From assembly GCA_021234155.1 (NCBI GenBank), contig JAJEKV010000143.1, positions 322,636 through 386,635 of the forward strand: a stretch of DNA of 64,000 bases. The letters run 5' to 3'. The notes under the pieces are model-generated. The model was not told where the DNA came from and did not search any database. It saw nothing but the letters and a program-made list of their open reading frames with translations. How positions within the stretch are numbered: the stretch's first letter is position 1; every line of letters starts with the position of its first letter. A program made the translations under genes and the position numbers. The stretch is from Isoetes taiwanensis (lineage: Eukaryota > Streptophyta > Lycopodiopsida > Isoetales > Isoetaceae). Below, piece by piece: positions 34,572 through 44,857 of the stretch.

Positions 34572-36279
34572 TCAAAGATCTACATCATAGTCCTCCTCAT
34601 TCTTTTTTTGCTCTCTCGCCATCTCGCCCATACGTTTCTATCGCTCCTTCTTTGGAGGCTTGAGTTTTGTATCCTCCTTGTCCTCTGGAATGGTAGCTAA
34701 AGCTACTTCTTTAAGCTCTGCAAAGGTTGCCTCATCGTCTAGTGAGCTGCCCAGGGGCTTCACCCCTTTATATAGAGCATATGGCATGTGCGTGCAAGGG
34801 GTCGTGAAACCCCCATTATATCTGACTTTTTCTTGGCGAAAACCCCCAACCATGCGTACATATGAATTTTAATTTTGGCCCCTTATCCGTACATGTACTC
34901 CAGTCCCAACTAGCAATCCATATACCCTTTCCCATACATATCTTTTTGGAATGTTGGCCGATGTTTATCATACATATCTTTGGAATGTTGGTTAATGTTT
35001 ATAAACCATTAGCCAATGTTGGCCAATGGTTTATAATTTTCAAATGTTGCCACGGTTGGCCAATGGTTTATAATGTTGGCATATGGGATGTTGAATTGTT
35101 GTCCTAACCCCTATGGTAGTTATGGTCCTAACCCTATACCCCTACCCGGATCCATGCTTGGGCGCCATTTCCGCCCACCACCCCCTTCCGTTGGAGTACT
35201 CCAAATTCTTGGTTTTAAAATGATGACCAACCCATGCATTATCGTACCCCTTGGCAATAAAAAACCCCTACCTCCAATGCGATGTTGGTCCATACTGGTT
35301 CAACATGGTGAAGTCCCCGGGGTGAGCTGGAGAATGGAGGCTGTATCTCTGAGGATGTTAGTTTAGCATAATCAGATGAAGACTTGGCCCCTAGCTCTTG
35401 ATGTTCATCTGGTAAAGTAGGTAAGGCAGCCAGTCTCATCTTCACAAAATTAACAGCATCCTTATCAATATCCACGGCTACACAGTTGCGGCCCTTCTTA
35501 AGTGCACATGCGATAGTAGTACCAGAACCAGAGAAAGCATCAAGCACCCGGTCTCACGGGCGAGAACATGTCCAAGAGATGGTTGATGAGCTTTTGTGGT
35601 TTTCGGTAGTGATTCACAATCTGCCTTGTGCGGTTGGGTCCCGCAATTTACAGAACTTCTTTGGAAACTCAAGGACGTTTGAGAAGTTTTGACAGCGGTG
35701 TTGAAGTGTTCCATGGTCCTCTTCCCATCAAAACTCCAATAAGCTACATGAAGGTACTCTACCTTGCTAAGCAACCTTGGTCCTCCACCATGGTAGTTGA
35801 TGTTCGTTTTGTACCTAGTAAAACATATAAAGTGATGTTTACTTAGCAAAAACAAGAACACACTTGAAAACCGTGAAGTAGGAAATACTATTCGGAATAC
35901 ACTACGTAATCAAAGAGAAAAGTAATCATGATTCGGAATAAGACTTACCTGAACAAAGGTTTTCATATCCCGCCTTGTGGAGAACCAAAGTGGTTTTGAA
36001 AGTTGATTCTACCGCCGGATGCATGCTCGAATGGAAAGTAACTAAACGCCAATGTTTAGCCGTTGTGATCTGCTTGATTCCATCAATAAAAGCATTAAAC
36101 TCTGAAAATTTGAAGGGCTGGTCGTCATATCTGCTGTCTTTAAGCTTAAACCCGTAGGGAAGATCAGCAATAACCAAAGTGAAGTCCTGTGGCTTAACCG
36201 TTCCGGGACTAGGTTCGTTGCAATCACCATGAATGATTGAATATAAATTGTTTTGATCAAACATCTTTGAATCTCTCAT
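34572..36279 (-). pseudogene. Beta-class DNA amino-methyltransferase, with introns and frameshifts
   Basis: Enzymes of this class transfer a methyl group from AdoMet to N6 of adenine or N4 of cytosine. The first exon (36,279-35,949) contains IIHGDCNE and motif IV FTLVIADLPYGF (DPPY type, here D-L-P-Y), ending at a GTAAGT donor. The second region (35,816 to about 35,239), in shifting frames, has KPQKLINHLLDMFSP and motif I VLDAFSGSGTTIACALKKG, then NCVAVDIDKDAV. Motif IV preceding motif I with a variable stretch between them defines the beta class. A later exon (34,853-34,572) gives a charged C-terminus (KLKPPKKER, EEDYDVDL) with an in-frame stop. Catalytic motifs are intact; indels break the frame. 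Such enzymes are rare in plants; bacterial and phage relatives often carry a ParB-like domain, as found upstream here. Confidence 0.75.
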
Positions 36280-36289
36280 AATCGGATGG

Positions 36290-37281
36290 TTCTAACTCAG
36301 CGAGTTCTTCTTTCGCCTAACGACCTCTCTTCGTCTTTGTTCTAACCAAATGCATGAAGCCCTCGGGAAGGTCTTTGTTTTTCTTTTTGCTCTGAGAAAA
36401 AACATGACAACAACTGTAAGGAGATCGTGTGTGCAAAGGCGAGTAATGTTGAGAGTACTTACCCAGCCCTCAAAATTTGGTGCATATTGCACAATTCGCT
36501 CGTCAGAAGTGGCTACAGGGTAGAGTTCCTTGCACCTTTCCCATGTCTCTACGTTTAGCTGCTCCATCAAACATGTTTGACATGTTATGACGTTCTTTGG
36601 CTGCAAGGCGTTAAAGGAAACAATGAGTAAAAAAAGTAAGAAACAAGGCAAAAAGAAGAAGAAAAACAAATAAAAGTCAAGCTAAATGTATTACGGAATA
36701 GGCGGTTAGCGGTGATGTTACCTCGAAACAAAATGCATTGTGTATTCCGGAATACACATTGCTTCTCTGAAGAAAGCAATGTGTATTCTGGAATACACAA
36801 TACTTTTTTAGAAGAGGACATGTGTATTCCAGAATACACATGGCTTCCTTTACATGTCCATTGTGTATTCCGGAATACACATTGCTTGTCTCTAGAACAG
36901 CATTGTGTATTCCGGAATACACAGTGCCCAAGTGAAGAAAGGTATGTGTATTCTGGAATACACTATCTACCACGATGTTTTTGGGACTCTAACGTCTAAA
37001 GAGTAAAGTTTGTGGCAGAGATCTTACTTGTGCAATTCCTTTGACATTTCTTCTAGGCTAAACTCCTTGTCAACAACTTTTTTGGAGAAGCCTTTCCAAA
37101 ATCTACGTGTTAGGAGAAGCCCCGCATTTCCCTCAGGGCGGTAATGGTCATTTCTTTTTGGGCACGCGTCAGGGTTTTTCTTGGCTGTCTCCTTGCCCTT
37201 GCTCTTTAACTCCCCTCGCTCGAACATTGTGAATATCTCGGTCTGGAGTTCCCAAATTTGTTCAAATGATTTCCGCGTCAA
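36290..37281 (-). pseudogene. Middle exons of the element A minus-strand gene
   Basis: From 37,281: SFEQIWELQTEIFTMFERGE, a lysine-rich stretch and LLLTRRFWKGFSKK to a stop at 37,024. After the palindrome array, 36,610-36,470 reads PKNVITCQTCLMEQL and ERCKELYPVATSDERIVQY, closing at a GTAAGT donor (minus strand, 36,462), and 36,390-36,250 continues as NKDLPEGFMHLVRTKT and KEELAELEPSDYERF. These pieces lie between ParB-like and methyltransferase regions on one strand with matching splice signals, so they are probably parts of a single protein. No family recognised. Confidence 0.5.
36740..36961. repeat. Palindrome array A1 (6 units, about 41-bp period)
   Basis: Six copies of TGTGTATTCC.GGAATACACA or close variants start at 36,740, 36,781, 36,821, 36,862, 36,904 and 36,944. 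Spacers of about 21 bp are different from each other. The array lies in a presumed intron of the minus-strand gene. Confidence 0.97.
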
Positions 37282-37491
37282 ATAGTTGGTTTGCTATTCT
37301 GGAATACATTTTGTGCTTACCTTGCCATCTCTAAAAGCTAACTGGAACCAGTTGTCGTGGGGAATAAGAGACTGCCTTTTGTTGGCCTCGTCATATTTCA
37401 GGCAGCATTCAATGGCACACGCCTCCTTAAGCTCCAAGGAAAACGCTGGCTTCTTCAGGTCCTCACCGTACTTTTCCTTGAAAATTCGTAC

Positions 37492-38717
37492 TCACATTAT
37501 AAACCGGATCTTGTCGACAAAGCTCATCTTTAGTTTGTACTCGTTGTCAGCATTGTGGGTGTTGGCAACGATTTTTGCTTCTTCATCTGTAAGACCACAG
37601 TAGACAGCGCAGAGGACGGAGAGGTACCTCGGGTTCTTCTTTTCTTTGTAAAGTTGCCTTCTTGCCTTGAAGCTATGATTCCCTCCCAAGACGTAGTGGA
37701 GTGTAGGTGTCGGCATTTTCTCGTCGCCATACTCCGGGGGTTGTGCACTGGTCCCTGTCAACAAGGACAACTATTGGGGCCACATGAGCATTTGGATTGC
37801 TCCTTATTCTGTCTTTCAGGTTCCTCAAGTGATCGGCATAAATTTTGCGAACCTGAAGTGGCCTTTCACCAGCTTCATTTTTTGGAGGAAGCTTCATTGA
37901 AGTGACTGGCAAATAAATGACACCTTGCACAAACTTGTGCAGGTTAATCTCTTCCATTTTTTCAGATGTTTTATCAACTTTTTTTTCTTTAATAGCAACA
38001 CCAGGTGCTTTACCCTTTCCCTTCTTCTTCTTAGGTTCCTCGGGGACTTCTATGATTTCAAGCTGCTGTGTTTTCCTCTTCTTTGGTTCTTTAGCAGCTA
38101 TGGTCTCTCTTGGCGTGCTAAGTTTCTTTGGCCGCGCAGGGGGTTCTTCCTCCTCTTCTTCCTCAAAACCTTTATCTGATGACCTCCCTGAAGAACTAGC
38201 AGAACTAGGAGAAGGTGGTGATTGCGATCTTTCTCCATCTGATTGCTCGGACTCACTGACAGGAAAGTCCTCGCTTGTGCTGGAAAAAACCTGTTTAATT
38301 AATGAACACAGGCTTCGTTTTAGCCGGTAGTGTGAAAAAAATTTGTACAGTGCCGGTGGTTGCACACTGACAATTTTAAAGAATGCAAGGTCCACAACAA
38401 TGAAGCCTTGGGAGGTCTTGAAGGATAGCCTCCCCGTTTGACCTCCTTGTCCGGCAACCTCGGAGACATCTTTTATTGTCCCAAGGTTAACAAACATGGA
38501 GTCGGCGTACCTTTTGTTACCAGCACTTTTACAGACGTACAAAAACGTCAGTGTGCTGTATTTTCCATCTGCCCCACAGTTCTAACCACCGCTGCGTTTG
38601 AAAGTTTTCGTAAATAGCAGGTTCGTCCGTGTCAGCGGTGTGCTTTTGTGGGTGTGGACGCTTAGGCTTATGAGATTTCTTTGATGCCCTCTTGCTTCCT
38701 TCTTCCCCCCTAATCAA
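37492..38717 (-). pseudogene. ParB-like domain protein with acidic and lysine-rich linker
   Basis: Minus-strand frames 38,717-38,529, 38,542-37,673 and 37,770-37,492 overlap in sequence order. N-terminal basic stretch (KRASKKSHKPKRP), a region I do not recognise (FVCKSAG to FFKIVSVQPP), then a Ser/Glu-rich and lysine-rich linker. The C-terminal part has IYLPVTSMKLP, PLQVRKIYADHLRNLKD, APIVVLVDRDQ and YVLGGNHSFKARRQL, then AVYCGLTDEEAKIVANTHN. This fits the ParB/sulfiredoxin-like fold, with GGNHSFKA at the GxxR-type nucleotide-binding motif. In prokaryotic DNA methylases this domain often precedes the methyltransferase. One frameshift lies near 37,750. Confidence 0.7.
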
Positions 38718-38963
38718 GCGTTTAAAACAACCATGTTAAGACAGAAATGCAAAAGAAATTTGTATTCCAGAATAACATTTGCTAATCTTATGCCCTAAAG
38801 GCCAGAAAAAGACAAGAAAACAAGCTAAAATGTTGTCAGTCTAAGTCAATTTCGTGTACCTAAATTAGACTTAACAGAGTAATTTTTAACATAAAATGTT
38901 ATGCATTTGCAGCTAAAAAGTGTGTGATTTTAGTAAAAAAAAGCAAGCGTTCTCAAAACTACA

Positions 38964-39273
38964 AGCAAAATGTATTCCAGAATACACTTTGCCCATCAGG
39001 CGAAGAGCAAAGTGTATTCTGGAATACACTTTGCTCATCGGCAGTGCAAAGTGTATTGGGAATACACTTTGCCTATCGGGAGACGAGCAAAGTGTATTAG
39101 GAATACACTTTGCCCTTGACGTAGAGTAAAATGTATTAGGAATACACTTTACTCTTCACCGAAGGGCAAAGTGTATTCCTAATACACTTTGCACATCGCC
39201 GATGAGCAAAGTGTATTCGAATACACTTTGCTCTTCGCTGATGGGCAAAAGTGTATTCGGAATACACTTTGGC
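38964..39273. repeat. Palindrome array A2 (8 units, about 40-bp period)
   Basis: Eight units of 26-29 bp with arms GCAAAGTGTATT and AATACACTTTGC start at 38,964, 39,007, 39,046, 39,087, 39,126, 39,166, 39,206 and 39,245. Central bases vary (CC.GG, CG, TAGGA). Spacers of 12-15 bp are unlike one another. The array lies between the divergent genes. Single degenerate units also occur at 37,296, 38,762 and 39,510-39,590. Confidence 0.97.
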
Positions 39274-39645
39274 CTCTGTATAAATCTAAAACCAAAGAAA
39301 GGCGTACTATGTACTTTACATGCTTACGTCCATTGTTTTCGCTATGTGAATCGGAATCTGACAAATATATATTAATCGGGCGCTATTTGGCGACTAAATC
39401 TCTAAAGCGGAATCATGAACCCAGGGCTCAATTTTCCTTTTTAAAGGTAGGCAACTGTCAGTTGTGTTTTTCTATGTGATGCGGAATACGTCTTGTCCAA
39501 ACACTCTGGATAAGTGTATTCTGGAATAGCATTCTTGCACACACACAGAATACTATTCCAGAATAGCATTTGTATTCTCGAATAGCATTAGTCCAATCGA
39601 CTTGTGAGTTAGTAACAAGCCCACAATTTTTTGCAGTTGTTTGAA

Positions 39646-40125
39646 ATGGTTAACCGCTTCGTGAACAAACTTCCACCACCATTTGTTTGCCCAAGTACCT
39701 CTACTTCGGATGGAACACAAGACGGAGATGCTTCTTCAACACCTACCTCGACAAGGTCTTTGTTACTTCTAGAAGAAACTCCGAGTCCAGTAACTAGTAG
39801 ACTGCCACCACCTTTCCAACCCTCTCCAAGTCCAGTAGGAAACCGGCTGCCACCACCTTTCCAACCCTCTTTTGTTTAATCGTAGCAATCTTCCACCACC
39901 ATTTGTTCCATCCCCCGACACTACAATGGCTCGACCTCAGCAAATTTTTCGGAACAGACTACCTCCGCGGTTTGTTGTTTCTCCATCTTCACTTACACAT
40001 GCCAGAATACAGCTCGACGTTCTGAAGACTGCGAGATTCTCCATCGTTTCTCCCACCACGATTTCACTACAAATGAAGACGACCTGCAAACATCTACTCC
40101 TCTTCACACAAACGTGGTGACACAT
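39646..40125 (+). pseudogene. LPPPF-repeat N-terminus of element A plus-strand gene
   Basis: The frame starts at MVNRFVNKLPPPFV, eight or so bases after a TTTTTTGCAG acceptor. It contains five copies of a short motif, (N/S)(K/R)LPPPF, at residues about 9, 50, 66 and, after a frameshift, twice more (NLPPPFVPSP, RLPPRFVVSP), separated by serine- and threonine-rich linkers. Proline-rich motifs of this kind bind SH3, WW or EVH1-like domains; no partner is known. It probably is the disordered N-terminus of the DUF7869 protein downstream. Confidence 0.5.
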
Positions 40126-40449
40126 GGGTTTGCGAAATTTGATGCGCTATAGAGAGATGTTCGATCGAACTCCTGTGAAGACGCTACAACAACTTTTATT
40201 TGGCACATCATATCTTTGGCCCATCTCCTTCATTCAACACCGCACCTCCGCTTTTTTAAAATGGCTTCACGTGGTTTGTTCTCCTCTACAAGCACACCAC
40301 TAAGGGCGAGGAGGTCACCCCGTGAGTAGAACTCTCTTGAGAAGATGAAGACACCAGCGAAGCGCAACGAGATTACATGTTCTCTACTTGGTCCACCCAA
40401 AAATTTAAGGTGGATTATGGTGTGAGAGCATGCTCTCTGTAAGAAGAAG

Positions 40450-42827
40450 AAACCTTATGGACGAAAGCATAAAATGAGAAGACTTTTAAGAAGTAAATTT
40501 TGCTCATTGGGTTGCATCAACAAATTTAACATGTCTAAATTACGAGCAATTAGAGACAACTACTGGTTCAATGACATTGGCTGACCAGAATGCCTACTTG
40601 GCCTATCATGTAAGGCCAGACCGCAACACCTTCTTGCACTACATTAACCGGTCAAAAGTTTGCGAAATGCTTTATGGTTGTCCACCGTTTAGGGACTACC
40701 GAGAATGTCTAGAATACACAAAAGGCGGACAAAAATCCAGCAATTGATGATCATTGTGGACCAAGAAGAGTTGTAACCATGCATGCCCCTTTCACGTGTC
40801 ATGGATGGAGAAATATTTTAGAGAAAACATGTGAGAAGGCAGCTAACATGACAACATGTATCATTTAACTGATAACATCACCAAAAAAGATGTTTTTAAT
40901 GAGTACAAAGAGACTTGCACTCAACTTCAGCACATCTCTTACTCACACTTCACCACATTGTGGAAAAGTGAATTCGGTTTAGTGAAAATTCCGAGGAGAC
41001 ACAGAATGTCTGTTTGCTCAAGGTGTCGTAATTAAAAAGTCAAAGAGAAACCGCAAAGGAAGTCGAAAAGAAGTAAGCTCATGTTCTTCAAACTCTCACT
41101 TGTTTAAAAAAATGCTTTGACCTTATTTCTTCTACAGATATTGTGCAACAGAACCTTGCCAGACATCGTGAACAACAAGCAGCAGAGAGAAGAAAGCTTG
41201 CCAAACACAGAAAAAAAGCTCTTGAACGTCCGCTGCAATATATGTCTGTTGTGATTGATGGAATGGACCAAAAAAAAACTACTCTACCACATTTCTTGAA
41301 CATTCCTAAAGATGTGCCAGAGGAATGTTTTGTTAAGGTCCACCTTGTAGGAGCTATGGTCTTCAAAGGAAGTCTAAAGTGCAAAGTATTTTTGACATAT
41401 CCAAACTTGCATGGTGACCCGAACCTCACAATTACAATTCTTAACCAGGTCCTGTGCGAGCAAGAGCAATTACCACCGCTTTACACGCAACTTGACAATA
41501 CTACAAGGGAGAACAAGAATCAAACACTCTTTGCATCTTTGTGCTATGTTAGTGGAGCTAGGGATCTTTAGAAAAGTGAAGCTCGGTTTTTTACTTGTAG
41601 GCCACACTCATGATCGATTGACGGATGTTCAAACAGATTTTTCTCAGGCGCCTTAGAAGGAAGAAGGCTTTCTCCCTTCCTACATTAGTTCGAATTATTG
41701 AAGATTCTTACACTCCCACTCCGGTGATCGATCTTCTTAAAGAGCTAGCGATTTGAGAGAGTTTGTTTTCTCTCAACGTCGAGGGCCAGAGAACAAGGCG
41801 TGAACAAGTTGAATGATCTCACCTTTCAACATCACATCAAGTTCTACTTGAAGGATGGCGGTAGTTTCTGAGGGGAAAAAGTATACCACAACTAAGGACC
41901 TGAGTCCACAAGAGGGATTACGCTTCCTAAATATATTCGGACACTTCCTTCATAGAACGTCTTTTAACAACTTCCTCTCAAAATCCTAAGGAGTCCAAGC
42001 GAAAAAAAGTACCCCGAGTCATCCTTAAAAGCCATTGAAAATGGAATTTCTCGAGGCTTTAAGTACTTCTTAGAAGAAGATCGGATGTGGTGGAGTAATT
42101 TCTTTCTCGAATGTAAAATTGTTGTGAAAAATATAGCTCTAAAGATGATTTGCAAGAACCATTTCGATGGCCTAACACCTTCCATCAACCCCAAAGACAA
42201 AGCAGGTCAAAGCGGTTGCTACATTAGCACTGCATTAGAAGAAGATGAGGATCGAGTCATGTACCTCGGACCAAGACGCAGGAATGAACCTCAAGGTAAT
42301 ATCCGCGAAATTTGCAAGGGTATGCTAATTGCTCTTCCAAGCGAGGAGGATGACAAAGGTCGACCTTTACGGATAGCAAAAGTGCTTGACACCGATCAAG
42401 GAGGAAGGCTTAGTCACTAAACTCAAGATTCATTGGCTTGCAACACGATCGGGAAAATGCTTTTGAAGGTAGATATGAGTTAGAAATGAGAAGCCAAGGA
42501 AAAGGAAGAAAGTCCAAGAAGGTGGGTTGTAGGGATGAGCTGATCCTTAATGACGTGACTATATTGTGCTATGATTTTAAATTGAAATCTGACAATCGTC
42601 TACGCCAGAGGACTATCAATTTGCTTAAAAAAGCTTGTAATTACGAAGAAGAGGATGAAGAAGGTGGTGGCAATGCTACACCATCTGTTGATAGTGATGA
42701 GGAAGATAACTCAAGCACTTCCTCTAGTGACAGTGAAAAAAGTGAAGGTGATGAGGATGGTATAAATGAACATGATGACGTCTTGGATCCCTCCTTCATC
42801 ACTCCTCACACTTTTGCACATAACTGA
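40450..42827 (+). pseudogene. DUF7869-type protein of element A (putative transposase)
   Basis: In shifting frames: a cysteine motif (SKFCSLGCINKF, 40,495), a second C..C box (RMSVCSRCRN, 41,005), a charged helix (ARHREQQAAERRKLAK), then SVVIDGMDQKKTTLPHF (41,247), CKVFLTYPN, QLDNTTRENKNQTLF (41,490) and LGFLLVGHTHDRLTD (41,590). DGMDQ.K, QLDN..ENKN and VGHTH are the hallmarks of DUF7869, a family abundant in repetitive eukaryotic genes and suspected to be transposase-derived. The C-terminus (42,085-42,827) has GMLIALPSEEDDKGRPLRIA, KIHWLATRSG and ILCYDFKLKSD, then a long acidic tail. Conserved Asp and His residues are present but catalysis is unproven. Confidence 0.7.
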
Positions 42828-43209
42828 GTCTTAGAAAAAAACTGTAAATTTTGTTGTGAATATGAAGATTGTATCTTCAAATTTTGAGAATACTCTGAGT
42901 TTTCAGATTCTGGACTAACTTCAATTTTTTTTGTTAAATATTTTATCCTCACGAAATTAGGGTTTCTCACATTAAAATATACTTCAAGAACATTCTATTT
43001 GCTAAGAAAAATGACACTTTCAAGCGGTCAATTCTTTCGTTGCACAAAAAAATTAGTCACTTTTGGGGGGGTCAAAATAGAATTTCATGCATCTTTTTTT
43101 TTTTTAACCTCGTTTTACCCCCTTTTTGTAAAAAAAAGGGGAATCTTTAAGGAATATTCCTTTCGCTCTCGTTTCAATGATTTGCTCCCGTTTAATACGC
43201 AACTTTGTT

Positions 43210-43458
43210 TTTAATGGCTAGGTGGCCAAATGTGCCTACATGGAAATGTGTGCACCTAAATGTGCCCACATGGAAATGTGTGCACCTTAATAAATGTGCA
43301 TGTGCACATTAATAAGAAATGCACATACCTAGCAAGTTGCCCCCTAGGGCTACTCACCTGGCTACACGTCGGCGTACACGTCAGTTGGAGTGGCGTGTAC
43401 GCGTGACGAGACAGTACAGTATACGTCCTGGGACCGTATACTGTGCTGGAACGTCACA
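43210..43458 (-). repeat. LTR start of a third related family
   Basis: On the minus strand it starts TGTGACGTTCC.GC, has a 10-bp hairpin exactly 14 nt inside (43,416-43,444) as in the chromovirus LTR, and shares CCTAGGGGG further in. The remainder differs, and the other end cannot be placed. Confidence 0.6.
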
Positions 43459-44735
43459 TGGCTACTCTTTTGATTGACCTTTGAGAAACCCGACAAGATG
43501 TTGAAGATAACTCAAAATTTTGTTAATCTCTGTCACCTATGCGCAGAGGTTTTAACTTCTGTTTTCAGTTCTAGAACTTCTTTCTTTAACAGTTGAACAA
43601 TTTAAAACTATGCCCACTATGCCCACTTACCATATAGCATCTTTCAGCCTTGGTAATTGGTATATCTAGTTGTTAAGCCTTTAAGTATAAGGGCTAGTTT
43701 GGATGGACACTCCCCATATAAGTAGTCAATTTTGTTCTCCTTTTAAAATATAAATATAATACCATCCTTCAATAAAAAAAAAGAGACTATACTTATTATA
43801 TGTCTTATGTTATGCTATTTTATTTCTTATATTTTTTGAAAGATAAAGAATTTTTATTTATAGAAGTACACTTTTACAATGCCCTATAGCAAATGGACAA
43901 CCTCTTGAACAAGTTTGAAGAGGGGGTAGCTACAAAGCCCTTTTATTGTGAGATATGTAGGTGACTTCTTATGGTGGTAGCTTGATGAATGTTTCCCAGA
44001 CTCACAATTCAAGGGAAACATCAATATATCTTATGTTATGCTATTTTATTTTGTTTTGTGATGTGAATGGACTAGAATGCATAACTATGTCTTAAATCTA
44101 AAAAATGTTGTTTTAAAAATCTAAAAGTATTTCTACGGAGTGGCTAGACATGTTTTTGTTTGTAAGTCAGTTTCCATGAGGCATGTTTTTTTTATTTCTA
44201 GGTGTTCTATGATGATCCTTAAGCAAAGAGAACTCCAAATTTGCTTTCAAACTCTAAAAATTCGATGTTGGCCATTCCAGTTCTCATCCGTTCCCGTTTT
44301 GATTTCTATGTCCAAGTTCTCAAACAGATCGCGGATTTGGGTGACTATGGCTTAATGAACTATTTCTTGAGGGCCTCTATGGACATTTTATTTCAGTTAA
44401 TTGATTAGTAATACGATATATCTATTGTCGTTCAAAACTCCCCTTTCTTTTTTACGAACTTGAATAGAAATGGAAATAGAAGAAGAACAACAAATTGCAC
44501 ACCATAGACACTACTCAAATCTTGAAAATATTTGTGGTGCAATTGATAGTTGCTTCCATCTGCCTAAGTTCCAAGGACATTGGTTAGTGGTGATCGAGTA
44601 GACCATATGTTTACATGAAAGAACAATGCATTGATCATTTAAAGATAGCTGTGGCAAATTTTTCATGCCTTGGAATCTTGCTTATAGGCCCTAGATATTT
44701 CAAAAGGCATAGACTGTTTCCGCGAGATGGAAAAT
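43459..44735. other. Gene-poor AT-rich stretch
   Basis: No supportable gene. The right part should include distal regulatory sequence of ERH. Confidence 0.5.
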
Positions 44736-44781
44736 GCCACGTGGCGTCAAGTTAACGAATCCAAACCCTTGACAGCACGTG
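44736..44781 (+). promoter_or_regulatory. G-boxes of the ERH promoter
   Basis: GCCACGTGGC (44,736-44,745, fully palindromic) and CACGTG (44,776-44,781) lie about 120 and 80 bp upstream of the ERH start codon. Such motifs are bound by plant bZIP and bHLH factors. Function is inferred from position. Confidence 0.45.
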
Positions 44782-44857
44782 AGACAGATCATTTATGATT
44801 TATCCCCTAGCCGTAACAAGGAGGAGGGCGCCGCCATCAAGCGTCTTTGTTCCGACA

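Larger units (their letters stand above)
34264..43148. mobile_element. Element A: TIR element with ParB-methyltransferase and DUF7869 genes
   Basis: An 8.9-kb unit bounded by a candidate terminal inverted repeat: AAAGATTCCC at 34,264-34,273 recurs inverted at 43,139-43,148, and 70-90 bp inside CTATTTTG.CCC recurs inverted as well. Two gene sets are transcribed outward from about 38.8-39.6 kb. The outer stops lie 289 and 303 bp from the candidate TIRs. Two arrays of a palindrome with the core TGTATTCC.GGAATACA lie in it. Element B shows the same plan. Calling it a DNA transposon is inference; no target-site duplication was found. Confidence 0.55.

Noticed and set aside
36740-39273. CRISPR-like appearance of palindromes with unique spacers
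   Set aside because: Repeat copies vary, spacers are only 12-22 bp, no cas genes exist and the setting is an intron-bearing eukaryotic locus; phased protein-binding sites fit better.
43081-43140. Poly(T) and poly(A) runs as LINE or SINE tails
   Set aside because: They belong to the AT-rich candidate TIR region of element A; no retroposon body is visible.
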